A stretch of 64,000 bases of DNA from Burkholderia glumae LMG 2196 = ATCC 33617 (GTDB lineage Bacteria; Pseudomonadota; Gammaproteobacteria; Burkholderiales; Burkholderiaceae). The notes below the pieces were generated by a model. That model saw only the letters and a list, made by a program, of their open reading frames with translations, was not told the DNA's origin and made no database searches. The stretch is from the NCBI RefSeq assembly GCF_000960995.1, contig NZ_CP009435.1:1550001-1614000 (forward strand), given 5' to 3'. Made by a program: the position numbers and the translations under genes. Of this stretch, positions 51,178-59,612 are shown one piece after another (the first letter of the stretch is position 1; every line of letters starts with the position of its first letter).

Positions 51178-51600
51178 ATGACGTATCTCTGGGTCAAGAC
51201 CTTCCACATCGTGCTGATCGCCGCCTGGTTCGCGGGGCTGTTCTATCTGCCGCGCATCTACGTGAACCTCGCGATGGAGAGCGATCCCGGCGCGGTGCGC
51301 CGGCTGCTCGCGATGGCGCGCAAGCTGTTCCGCTTCATGAGTTTCATCGCCGTGCCGGCGCTCGCCTGCGGGCTCTGGCTCTGGCTCGTCGCCGGCGTCG
51401 GGCGCGGGCAGGGGTGGATTCACGCGAAGCTGACGATCGTCCTGCTGCTGATCGTCTATCACGTCTATTGCGGGCATCTGCTGCGCGTGTTCGAGCGCGG
51501 CGAGAACCGCCGCTCCGATCGCTGGTATCGCTTCTTCAACGAACTGCCGGTGCTCGGCATGCTCGGCGCCGTCGCGCTGGCCGTGATCAAGCCGTTCTGA
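51178..51600 (+). CDS. HemJ/CopD-like small membrane protein
   Basis: The 140-residue four-helix membrane protein has WVKTFHIVLIAAWFAGLFYLPRIYV at the start, with the conserved His10. This matches the HemJ (UPF0093) family, which supplies protoporphyrinogen oxidase activity in bacteria lacking HemG/HemY; CopD-like naming is also used. Whether it is the cell's only such enzyme cannot be told here. It lies 73 bases after proA and faces hexR. Confidence 0.8.
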   Translation: MTYLWVKTFHIVLIAAWFAGLFYLPRIYVNLAMESDPGAVRRLLAMARKLFRFMSFIAVPALACGLWLWLVAGVGRGQGWIHAKLTIVLLLIVYHVYCGHLLRVFERGENRRSDRWYRFFNELPVLGMLGAVALAVIKPF

Positions 51601-51706
51601 GCGGGGCTTCGCGCCGCCGCGCGCGCTCGGCGATAGCGGCCGCGCCATCGTCGCTGGGCGGCATCATCGCCGCCGCCCGGCGGCGTCCTCAGGCGGCGCG
51701 GGCCGC

Positions 51707-52603
51707 TCAGGCCTGCGTTTCGGTTTCCTTCCCGTCGCGCGCGCCCCGGCGCTCGGCCGGCTTGCCGTCGGGCTCGATGCGGCGCCGCGTGATGGCCGCC
51801 TTCGCGCGGCCGAGCCGGTCCACGAGCGCCGGCCCGCGCTGCAGCGCGACGCCCACCGCGAGGATGTCGCCGATCGCCAGATGCGACATGCGCGAGGTCA
51901 TCGGCGAGAACACGTCGGTTTCCTCGGCAATGTTCGAGGCGAGATTGACGCTGGCCAGCTGCGCCAGCGGCGAGTGGCTGTGCGTGATCGACACCACTTT
52001 CGCGCCGCAGGCGAGCGCCGATTTCGCGGCCTCGACGATGTCGCGCGTGCGCCCCGTGTTCGAAATCGCCACCACCACGTCCTGCGCGCCTAGCAGCGCG
52101 GCCGACATGCTGAAGGTGTGCGGGTCGGAATAGGCCACGCTCGGCATGCCGAGCCGGAAGAACTTGTGCTGGACGTCCTGCGCGGCGATGCCGGAGCCGC
52201 CCGCGCCGTAGAACTCGATGCGCGAGGCGCGCGCGAGCAGCGCGATGGCCTCCGCCACGCTGCCGGCCGACAGGCTGTTGCGCACCTCGATCAGCGCGCC
52301 GATGGTGCGGTCGAACACCTTGCCGATGATGCCGGGCGCGGGCTCGTCGGGTTCCACGTCGCGATAGACCGACGGCACGCCCGGCGCCACGCTCTGCGCG
52401 AGCCGGATCTTGAACTCGCGAAAGCCGCTGCAGCCGAGCGCATGGCAGAACCGCGCGATGGTGGGCTGGCTCACGCCCGCGCGCGCGGCGAGCTCGGTCA
52501 TCGACAGGTCGAGGATCTCGCGCGGCGCGGCCAGCATGTAGTCGGCGAGCTTGCGCTCGGAAGGGCGTAGCTGCGCGCGCAGCGCTTCGATTCGGGGCAG
52601 CAT
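51707..52603 (-). CDS. hexR: RpiR-family regulator HexR
   Basis: The 298-residue regulator has an N-terminal helix-turn-helix (about 15-75, MTELAARAGVSQPTIARFCHALGCSGFREFK). A SIS sugar-phosphate-binding domain (about 125-255) includes IEFYGAGGSGIAAQDVQHKF and ISNTGRTRDIVEAAK. HexR proteins repress Entner-Doudoroff genes and let go when they bind KDPG. It is divergent from edd, and two matching operators lie in the shared 289-base region. The C-terminal 40 residues are a charged tail beyond the usual HexR end. Confidence 0.93.
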   Translation of the reverse strand: MLPRIEALRAQLRPSERKLADYMLAAPREILDLSMTELAARAGVSQPTIARFCHALGCSGFREFKIRLAQSVAPGVPSVYRDVEPDEPAPGIIGKVFDRTIGALIEVRNSLSAGSVAEAIALLARASRIEFYGAGGSGIAAQDVQHKFFRLGMPSVAYSDPHTFSMSAALLGAQDVVVAISNTGRTRDIVEAAKSALACGAKVVSITHSHSPLAQLASVNLASNIAEETDVFSPMTSRMSHLAIGDILAVGVALQRGPALVDRLGRAKAAITRRRIEPDGKPAERRGARDGKETETQA

Positions 52604-52650
52604 CGGCGGCTCGTTTTCGCAAATGACGGATTGTAGGCGTGTGGCGGTAT

Positions 52651-52665
52651 TGTAGAAAAACTACA
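52651..52665. promoter_or_regulatory. HexR-like operator, hexR side
   Basis: TGTAGAAAAACTACA is a TGTAG-N5-CTACA inverted repeat, the form reported for HexR sites. Minus-strand -10-like TACAAT boxes lie at 52649-52654 and 52630-52635, so binding would also repress hexR itself. Confidence 0.75.
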
Positions 52666-52783
52666 GGAAATTTCTAGCTGAAGTGTCGACGTCGTGGCAC
52701 GACATCAGGGTTTTCACTAATCAAAAGGGCCGATATAGCAGGCGTCAGGCGAATATTCGAGAGATCGATGCTGCAACGCAAGA

Positions 52784-52812
52784 TTGCGACTATGTAGTTT
52801 TTCTACTAGACT
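52784..52812 (+). promoter_or_regulatory. Promoter and HexR-like operator of edd-eda
   Basis: TTGCGA (52784-52789) and TAGACT (52807-52812) are 17 bases apart. The spacer holds TGTAGTTTTTCTACT (52793-52807), one base short of a perfect TGTAG-N5-CTACA site. A bound repressor would cover the promoter. The edd ATG is 80 bases on. Confidence 0.75.
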
Positions 52813-52892
52813 TTGGCGCGTTTGGTCGGCAAGCCGGCCAGCCCCACGATTCCAGCCGCCGGCACCGCCCGGCATCAGAGGAGCCGCCCAGC

Positions 52893-54758
52893 ATGGCCTC
52901 GCCGCATCCCACTCTCGTGAACGTGACCGAGCGCGTGATCGCGCGCAGCCGTCCGACCCGCACCGCCTATCTCGACCGCATCGCCGCCGCGCAGGGACGC
53001 TTTCCGGCGCGCGGCGCGCTGTCGTGCGCGAACCTCGCGCACGGCTTCGCCGGCCTCGAAGGCAACGACAAGTTCGTGATCAAGGCGATCCGCGAGCCGA
53101 ATATCGGCATCGTCTCGTCGTACAACGAGATGCTGTCGGCGCACGCGCCCTACGTCTCGTATCCCGACATCATCAAGGCAGCCGCGCGCGAGAACGGCGG
53201 CGTGGCGCAATTCGCGGGCGGCGTGCCGGCGATGTGCGACGGCGTCACGCAGGGCAACCCGGGCATGGAGCTGTCGCTGTTCTCGCGCGAGACGATCGCG
53301 ATGAGCACGGCGATCGCGCTGACCCACAACATGTTCGACGCGGCGCTCTGCCTCGGCATCTGCGACAAGATCGTGCCGGGCCTGCTGATCGGCGCGCTGC
53401 AGTTCGGCCACCTGCCGACCATCTTCGTGCCGGCCGGCCCGATGACGAGCGGCCTGTCGAACGACGACAAGGCGAAGATCCGCCAGCAGTTCGCGACCGG
53501 CCAGGTGGGCCGCGACGCGCTGCTCGAGGCCGAATCGGCCGCCTATCACGGCCAGGGCACCTGCACGTTCTACGGCACCGCCAACAGCAACCAGATGCTG
53601 ATGGAGGTGATGGGCCTGCATCTGCCGGGCTCGGCGTTCGTGCACCCGCACACGCCGTTGCGCGACGCGCTGACGGCCGCCGCGGCGCGCCGCGTGCTCG
53701 ATCTGACCGTCGAGCGCGGCAGCTACACGCCGATCGGGCACGTGGTGGACGAGAAGGCCGTGATCAACGGCATCGTCGCGCTGCTCGCCACGGGCGGCTC
53801 GACCAACCACACCATGCACCTGGTCGCGATCGCGCGTGCCGCCGGCATCCTGATCGACTGGGACGACTTCGACGCGCTGTCGGCGATCGTGCCGCTGCTC
53901 GCGAAGATCTACCCGAACGGCAAGGCCGACGTGAACCACTTCCACGCGGCGGGCGGCGTGGCGTTCCTGGTGCGCAACCTGCTGGAAGGCGGTCTGCTGC
54001 ACGAGGACGTGACGACGGTGGCGGGCCGCGGCCTGTCGCACTATACGCACGAGCCGAAGCTCATCGACGGCAGGCTCGAATGGGTGCCGGGCGTGGCCGA
54101 GAGCCAGGATCCGAAGGTGCTGCGGCCGCTCGCCGAGCCGTTCGCGCCGGACGGCGGCCTGCGCCTGATGCAGGGGCGTCTCGGCCGCGGCGTGATCAAG
54201 ATCTCGGCGGTCGCGCCCGAGCACCGCAAGGTGGTCGCGCCGGCCATCGTGTTCGATTCCCAGGAGGCCGTGCAGGCCGCCTTCGACGCGGGCGAGCTCA
54301 AGCGCGACTTCGTCGCCGTGGTGCGGTTCCAGGGCGCGCGCGCCAACGGCATGCCGGAGCTGCACCGTTTGACGCCGCTGCTCGGCGTGCTGCAGGATCA
54401 GGGTTTCCATGTCGCGCTGGTTACCGACGGCCGCATGTCGGGCGCCTCGGGCAAGGTTCCGGCGGTGATCCACGTCTCGCCGGAGGCGCTGCTCGACGGG
54501 CCGCTCGCCAAGGTGCGCAGCGGCGACACCATCGTGATCGACGCGCAGGCCGGCGTGCTCGACGTCGAGATCGACGCGGGCGAATGGGCCGCGCGCGAGC
54601 TGGCGCGCCCCACGCATCAGGCCGACAACGAGGTCGGCTTCGGCCGCGAGCTGTTCGGCGTGTTCCGCGCCGCGGCGATGCCGGCCGAGGCGGGCGCCTC
54701 GGTGTTCGGTGCGCTGGTCGGCGAGACCGCGCAGGCCGGCGCGAGCGTCACGCACTGA
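52893..54758 (+). CDS. edd: Phosphogluconate dehydratase
   Basis: The 621-residue iron-sulfur enzyme dehydrates 6-phosphogluconate to KDPG, the first step of the Entner-Doudoroff pathway. The cluster-binding cysteines are in AMCDGVTQGNPG (Cys115) and GICDKIVPG (Cys157), and GQGTCTFYGTANSNQMLMEVMGLHLPGSAF is the family signature. The start at MASPHPT follows GAGGAG; the longer frame upstream crosses the operator and promoter and is not coding. It is followed by eda after 91 bases. Confidence 0.96.
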   Translation: MASPHPTLVNVTERVIARSRPTRTAYLDRIAAAQGRFPARGALSCANLAHGFAGLEGNDKFVIKAIREPNIGIVSSYNEMLSAHAPYVSYPDIIKAAARENGGVAQFAGGVPAMCDGVTQGNPGMELSLFSRETIAMSTAIALTHNMFDAALCLGICDKIVPGLLIGALQFGHLPTIFVPAGPMTSGLSNDDKAKIRQQFATGQVGRDALLEAESAAYHGQGTCTFYGTANSNQMLMEVMGLHLPGSAFVHPHTPLRDALTAAAARRVLDLTVERGSYTPIGHVVDEKAVINGIVALLATGGSTNHTMHLVAIARAAGILIDWDDFDALSAIVPLLAKIYPNGKADVNHFHAAGGVAFLVRNLLEGGLLHEDVTTVAGRGLSHYTHEPKLIDGRLEWVPGVAESQDPKVLRPLAEPFAPDGGLRLMQGRLGRGVIKISAVAPEHRKVVAPAIVFDSQEAVQAAFDAGELKRDFVAVVRFQGARANGMPELHRLTPLLGVLQDQGFHVALVTDGRMSGASGKVPAVIHVSPEALLDGPLAKVRSGDTIVIDAQAGVLDVEIDAGEWAARELARPTHQADNEVGFGRELFGVFRAAAMPAEAGASVFGALVGETAQAGASVTH

Positions 54759-54849
54759 GCCGCATGGCATGGAACCGAATCGGGCCGGTCGCGCCACGGC
54801 GAATCCGCCGCGGCCCGGCCCACGCATCGAATCATAGGAGAAGCAGCAG

Positions 54850-55476
54850 ATGAAGACGATCCACGACATCGTGAAACTCGGCCCGGTGATTCCGGTGCTC
54901 GCGTTCGAGACGGTCGAGCAGGGCGAGCACGTGTCGCGCGCGCTGCACGCGGGCGGCGTGAAGGTGCTGGAGATCACGCTGCGCACCGAGGCCGGACTGA
55001 AGGCGATCGAACGCGCGAGCCAGCTCGCCGACGACATCGTGGTCGGTGTCGGCACCATCACGAAGCCCGAGCACTGCGCGCTCGCCAAGCAGGCCGGCGC
55101 GCAGTTCGGCGTGTCGCCGGGCCTCACCAGGGACATGCACCGGGCCGCGAGCGACGCGGGCCTGCCGCTGCTGCCCGGCGTGATGACGCCGACCGACATC
55201 ATCACCGCGCTCGAGCTCGGCTATGAGGTGGTGAAGTTCTTCCCGGCGCAGCAGGCGGGCGGCATCCCGATGCTGCAGGCGTTCCACGGCCCGTTCCCGA
55301 CGCTGAAGTTCTGCCCGACCGGCGGCATCAGTGCGCAGACGGCGCCCGATTTCCTCAAGCAGCCGAACGTGGTCTGCGTGGGCGGCTCGTGGCTGACGCC
55401 CAAGGCCGCGCTCGCGGCCCAGGACTGGGCCGAGGTCACGCGGCTCGCCCAGGCGGCGAGCCAGCTGGCCCGCTGA
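54850..55476 (+). CDS. eda: KDPG/KHG aldolase
   Basis: The 208-residue class I aldolase splits KDPG into pyruvate and glyceraldehyde-3-phosphate. The Schiff-base Lys129 is in VVKFFPAQQAGG, Glu41 in VLEITLRTEAGL, and VGVGTIT lies between. It differs clearly from DgoA in this window (FFPAQ against MFPAE). GGAG lies 9 bases upstream of the ATG. Confidence 0.96.
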   Translation: MKTIHDIVKLGPVIPVLAFETVEQGEHVSRALHAGGVKVLEITLRTEAGLKAIERASQLADDIVVGVGTITKPEHCALAKQAGAQFGVSPGLTRDMHRAASDAGLPLLPGVMTPTDIITALELGYEVVKFFPAQQAGGIPMLQAFHGPFPTLKFCPTGGISAQTAPDFLKQPNVVCVGGSWLTPKAALAAQDWAEVTRLAQAASQLAR

Positions 55477-56013
55477 TCCGCCCCGCCGGGCGGCCCGCTC
55501 GGCCGAATCGGCTCGAATCGTCGCCGGGCCGGCCGGCGGGAGCGATGGTTGCGTGCGCATCCGCCGGCGCGTGTCCGACGCCGGCAGCCGCGCGGCGCCG
55601 CATGCGTCCCGCCTCGCGCCTGCCCGCCATGCGCCGCGATCGCCGCGATCGCCGTCGTCGCGGTGCGAATCCGCCCGCCGCTCTTGCGTGACGCCGCCAC
55701 GTCGCCACGTCGCCACGTCGCCACGCCGCCACGCCGCCACGCCGCCATGCCCCCGCATTGCCGCGCTCACGCGGCTCGCGGCGAAGCTTTCCGACCTCCC
55801 TTATAGTGATTGGCGCGCGTGCGCGCCGGCTGACCGGCCGGGCAGGATTCGACCCGACCCGCCGCCGGTTGCGGCCGCGGAGCAGGCATGGAACCGGTTC
55901 TATCGTGCATCACGAAACGAAAGTAGAATTCAGCGTCCCGCCGTGCGGGGCGTCAGAGAACACCGGGCGCCGCAGTCTGGCCGGCCCGGTTTCAACAATC
56001 GAAGGAGGAGTCC
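55477..56013. other. 537-bp intergenic region between eda and gntP
   Basis: No convincing gene is seen. Apart from the octamer repeat, the stretch is GC-rich until a somewhat AT-richer part (55795-55935) that probably holds the gntP promoter; TTATAGTG (55800-55807) is the only -10-like element I noticed. No HexR-like TGTAG-N5-CTACA site was found here. Confidence 0.5.
55695..55750. repeat. Octamer tandem repeat, seven units
   Basis: Seven consecutive 8-bp units: CGCCACGT three times (55695-55718), CGCCACGC three times (55719-55742) and CGCCATGC (55743-55750). The unit length is not a multiple of three, and the array lies between genes, about 265 bases upstream of gntP. Confidence 0.92.
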
Positions 56014-57378
56014 ATGGGGGCAGTACAAGGCAGCATGCTGCTGGTGTGCGCGCTGATCGCGATCGTGTTGCTGATCGTGCTGATCGCGCGCTACAAGATT
56101 TATCCGTTCCTCGTGCTGATCATCGTCTCGCTCGGCCTCGGCCTCGTGGTCGGGATGCCGATGGACAAGATCGTCAAGTCGTTCGAGACCGGCAACGGCA
56201 ACACGCTCGGCCACATCGCGATCGTGGTGGGCCTCGGCACGATGCTCGGCAAGATGATGGCCGAGTCGGGCGGCGCCGAACGGATCGCCACCACCATGAT
56301 CGGCTGGTTCGGCGAGAAAAACATTCACTGGGCGATGCTGTGCGTCGCGATGATCATCGGCCTGCCGGTGTTCTTCGAGGTCGGCTTCGTGCTGCTGATT
56401 CCGATCGCGTTCAACGTCGCCAAGCGCACCGGCAAGTCGCTGCTGCTGGTGGGCCTGCCGATGGTGGCGGGCCTGTCCGTGGTGCACGGCCTGATTCCGC
56501 CGCACCCGGCCGCGCTGCTCGCGGTGCAGGCGTTCGGTGCCGACATCGGCAAGACGATTGCCTATGGCCTGGTCGTCGGCATCCCGACCGCGATCATCGC
56601 CGGGCCGTTGTTCGCGCTGGTGATCCACAAGTACGTGAAGCTGCCGGAGCATAACCCGCTCGCCTCGCAGTTCGTCGATTCGGGCGACCGGGCGCGGCGC
56701 GACCGCGAGCTGCCGGGCTTCGGCATCACGCTGTTTACGGTCCTGCTGCCGGTGGTGCTGATGCTGGTCGGCAGCTGGGCCGACCTGCTGTTCGCGCCGA
56801 AGACGCTGCCGAACAACCTGCTGCGCTTCGCCGGCACCTCCGACGTCGCGCTGCTGATCGCGGTGCTGGTCAGCTTCTGGACCTTCGGCGCGAAGCAGGG
56901 CTTCAACCGCGAGCAGATCCAGAAATTCTGCGGCGAGTGCCTCGCGCCGATCGCCGGCATCACGCTGATCGTCGGCGCCGGCGGCGGCTTCGGCGGCGTG
57001 CTGCGCGACAGCGGCATCTCGCAGCAGATCGTCGCCACGGCCACGCAGGCCCACCTGTCGCCGCTGCTGCTCGGCTGGTTCGCCGCCGCGCTGATCCGGC
57101 TCGCGACCGGCTCGGCGACGGTGGCCATGACGACCGCCTGCGGCATCGTCGCGCCGATCGCGGCGGCCGCCGGCGGCACGGTGAAGCCCGAACTGCTGGT
57201 GCTCGCCACCGGCTCCGGCTCGCTGATCTTTTCGCACGTGAACGACGGCGGATTCTGGCTGATCAAGGAATACTTCGGGATGACGGTCGGCCAGACCTTC
57301 AAGACCTGGACGGCGCTCGAGACGCTGATCTCGCTGCTCGGGCTCGGCTTCACGATGGTGCTCGCCACCGTTCTGTAA
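56014..57378 (+). CDS. gntP: Gluconate:proton symporter, GntP family
   Basis: The 454-residue inner-membrane transporter has about 12-14 hydrophobic segments. GNTLGHIAIVVGLGTMLGKMMAESGGAERIA, PVFFEVGFVLLIPIAFNVAK, the HGLIPPHPAAL motif and FSHVNDGGFWLIKEYFG are all GntP hallmarks. AAGGAGG lies 7 bases upstream of the ATG. It feeds gluconate to GntK, encoded 17 bases downstream. Confidence 0.95.
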   Translation: MGAVQGSMLLVCALIAIVLLIVLIARYKIYPFLVLIIVSLGLGLVVGMPMDKIVKSFETGNGNTLGHIAIVVGLGTMLGKMMAESGGAERIATTMIGWFGEKNIHWAMLCVAMIIGLPVFFEVGFVLLIPIAFNVAKRTGKSLLLVGLPMVAGLSVVHGLIPPHPAALLAVQAFGADIGKTIAYGLVVGIPTAIIAGPLFALVIHKYVKLPEHNPLASQFVDSGDRARRDRELPGFGITLFTVLLPVVLMLVGSWADLLFAPKTLPNNLLRFAGTSDVALLIAVLVSFWTFGAKQGFNREQIQKFCGECLAPIAGITLIVGAGGGFGGVLRDSGISQQIVATATQAHLSPLLLGWFAAALIRLATGSATVAMTTACGIVAPIAAAAGGTVKPELLVLATGSGSLIFSHVNDGGFWLIKEYFGMTVGQTFKTWTALETLISLLGLGFTMVLATVL

Positions 57379-57395
57379 CAAGCAAGGGGTAGTCA

Positions 57396-57899
57396 ATGAT
57401 TTTGATCGCAATGGGCGTCTCGGGCGCCGGCAAGACGCGGATCGGCGAACTGCTGGCGGAGCGGCTCGGCTGCACGTTCACCGATGGCGACGCGTTCCAC
57501 AGCGCCGCCAACAAGGAAAAGATGCATCACGGGATTGCGCTCACCGACGACGACCGCTGGCCATGGCTGAAGGCGATCCGCGCGGCGATCGAGGCCAAGC
57601 AGCGCGCGGGCGAGACGGCGGTGTTCACCTGCTCGTCGCTGAAGCGCTCGTATCGCGACGTGCTGCGCGGCGGCGACGCCGACGTGCGCTTCGTCTACCT
57701 CGCAGGCACGATGGAAGTGCTGAGCGAGCGGCTCAAGACGCGCACCGGCCATTTCTTCGATCCGTCGCTGCTGCAAAGCCAGCTCGACACGCTCGAGGTG
57801 CCGGGCGCCGACGAGGCCGTGCAGGTCAGCATCGAGCAGACGCCCGAGCAGATGGTGGACGAGGTGCTGAAGAAACTCGGCCTCGCCCCGCAGGCCTGA
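57396..57899 (+). CDS. gntK: Gluconokinase
   Basis: The 167-residue P-loop kinase makes 6-phosphogluconate, the substrate of Edd. Walker A is GVSGAGKT (7-14). DGDAFHSAANKEKMHHGIALTDDDRWPWL and TCSSLKRSYRDVLR are typical of GntK. With gntP it forms the uptake and entry step of the gluconate/Entner-Doudoroff island. Confidence 0.96.
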   Translation: MILIAMGVSGAGKTRIGELLAERLGCTFTDGDAFHSAANKEKMHHGIALTDDDRWPWLKAIRAAIEAKQRAGETAVFTCSSLKRSYRDVLRGGDADVRFVYLAGTMEVLSERLKTRTGHFFDPSLLQSQLDTLEVPGADEAVQVSIEQTPEQMVDEVLKKLGLAPQA

Positions 57900-57961
57900 C
57901 GGCCCGGTTGCGATCCGGCGGGCCGGCGCCACCGGCGCACGGCCCGCGCGACCAGACAAAA

Positions 57962-58002
57962 CAAGGCGCCCGGCGGCGAATGCCCCGGGCGCCTTGGTTT
58001 TT
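57962..58002. terminator. Intrinsic terminator between gntK and purB
   Basis: CAAGGCGCCCGG (57962-57973) and CCGGGCGCCTTG (57985-57996) form a perfect 12-bp stem. GTTTTT follows on the plus strand, and AAAAC-rich sequence precedes it, so it may serve both convergent genes. Confidence 0.88.
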
Positions 58003-58042
58003 GCGTGCCGCCGCGAGGCGGCACGCCGTGATGCCTCGCGCG

Positions 58043-59431
58043 TTACGCGATCCGCTTCGCGAGCTCGACCGCCTTGCCGATGTACGAGGCCGGCGTCATC
58101 GCCAGCAGCAGGTCCTTCGCGTCCTGCGGGATCGCCAGGCCGCCCACGAACTGCTGCAGCGCCTCGCGCGTGATGCCCTTGCCGCGCGTCAGTTCCTTCA
58201 GCTGCTCGTAGGGGTTCTCGATGCCGTAGCGGCGCATCACGGTCTGCACCGGCTCGGCCAGCACTTCCCAGCAGTTGTCGAGGTCCTCGTTCAGGCGCGC
58301 GGGGTTCACCTCGAGCTTGTCGAGACCGCGCGTGAGCGATTCGTAGGCGAGCAGCGAGTAGCCGAACGCCACGCCGATGTTGCGCAGCACCGTGGAGTCG
58401 GTCAGGTCGCGCTGCCAGCGCGACACCGGCAGCTTCTCGGAGAGATGGCGCAGCGTGGCGTTGGCCAGGCCGAGGTTGCCTTCCGAGTTCTCGAAATCGA
58501 TCGGGTTGACCTTGTGCGGCATGGTCGACGAGCCGATCTCGCCGGCCTTGGTCTTCTGCTTGAAGTAGCCGAGCGCGATGTAGCCCCAGACGTCGCGGTC
58601 GAGGTCGAGCAGGATCGTGTTGGCGCGCGCCACCGCGTCGAACAGCTCGGCCATGTAGTCGTGCGGCTCGATCTGGATGGTGTACGGGTTGAAGGCGAGC
58701 TTCAGGCGGTTCTCGACCACGTCCTTGGAGAACGCCTCCCAGTCGAATTCCGGATACGCCGACAGGTGCGCGTTGAAGTTGCCGACCGCGCCGTTCATCT
58801 TGCCCAGCAGCTCGACCTTCTCGATGCGCTCGATCGCGCGCGCGAGGCGCGCCGCGACGTTGGCGATTTCCTTGCCGAGCGTGGTCGGGCTGGCCGGCTG
58901 GCCGTGCGTGCGCGACAGCATCGGCTGGTCGGCCAGCGCGTGCGCGAGCGCGACGAGCCGCTGCTGCACGCTGCGCAGCGCCGGCACGATCACCTTGTCG
59001 CGCGCACCGGCCAGCATCATGCCGTGCGAGGTGTTGTTGATGTCTTCCGAGGTGCAGGCGAAGTGGATGAATTCGCTCGCGGCCTCGAGTTCCGGCTGGC
59101 CCTTCACCGATTCCTTGAGCCAGTATTCGACCGCCTTCACGTCGTGGTTGGTGACGCGCTCGATGTCCTTGATGCGTGCCGCGTCGTGCGCGGTGAAGCG
59201 CTCGACCAGCTGCAGCAGGAACTGCTCGGAGGCCGCCGAGAAGCGCGGCACTTCGGCGAAGCCGGCGCGCGACAGCGCGATCAGCCAATGAGCCTCGACC
59301 GTCACGCGGTGGCGCATGAACGCGGCCTCGGAGAGCCACTCGCGCAGCGCTTCGGTCTTGCTCGCGTAGCGGCCGTCGAGCGGCGAGAGCGCGGTGAGGG
59401 CGAAAAGGGTGTCGGGGCGGGTGTCGGACAT
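58043..59431 (-). CDS. purB: Adenylosuccinate lyase
   Basis: The 462-residue enzyme acts twice in purine synthesis, releasing fumarate. The signature SSTMPHKVNPIDFEN places Ser301/Ser302 and Lys307 in the flexible catalytic loop; SRTHGQPASPTTLGKE carries the catalytic His. The start MSDTRPDT is the usual one; the longer frame upstream runs under the LysR gene. A TAAAAT box on the minus strand (59473-59478) is a likely -10. Confidence 0.96.
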   Translation of the reverse strand: MSDTRPDTLFALTALSPLDGRYASKTEALREWLSEAAFMRHRVTVEAHWLIALSRAGFAEVPRFSAASEQFLLQLVERFTAHDAARIKDIERVTNHDVKAVEYWLKESVKGQPELEAASEFIHFACTSEDINNTSHGMMLAGARDKVIVPALRSVQQRLVALAHALADQPMLSRTHGQPASPTTLGKEIANVAARLARAIERIEKVELLGKMNGAVGNFNAHLSAYPEFDWEAFSKDVVENRLKLAFNPYTIQIEPHDYMAELFDAVARANTILLDLDRDVWGYIALGYFKQKTKAGEIGSSTMPHKVNPIDFENSEGNLGLANATLRHLSEKLPVSRWQRDLTDSTVLRNIGVAFGYSLLAYESLTRGLDKLEVNPARLNEDLDNCWEVLAEPVQTVMRRYGIENPYEQLKELTRGKGITREALQQFVGGLAIPQDAKDLLLAMTPASYIGKAVELAKRIA

Positions 59432-59571
59432 GATGGGGCGGCCGGTTCGGGCGTGGAGAGGGTCAACCCGCAATTTTACCATCGGCGGCGGCCGGCTCCG
59501 GCACGCGGTGCGGGCAGGGCGCCGGGGGGCGGCCCGCGCGGGCGCCTTCGCCTGCGCCGCCGCCGCCCGGC

Positions 59572-59577
59572 TACAAT
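59572..59577 (+). promoter_or_regulatory. -10 box for the LysR gene
   Basis: TACAAT lies 36 bases upstream of the LysR ATG in the divergent spacer with purB. The -35 is unclear. Confidence 0.4.
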
Positions 59578-59612
59578 GCGGGCTCCGCAATCGCCGCGCA
59601 GCAAGGGTCCGC

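Noticed and set aside
51601..51706. GC-rich inverted repeats between the HemJ-like gene and hexR
   Set aside because: GCCGCC/GGCGGC repeats are frequent by chance at this base composition and no U-tract is present on either strand.
52683..52892. N-terminal extension of edd by 70 residues
   Set aside because: It would run through the HexR-like operator and the edd promoter, and the good GAGGAG site and the family start are at 52893.
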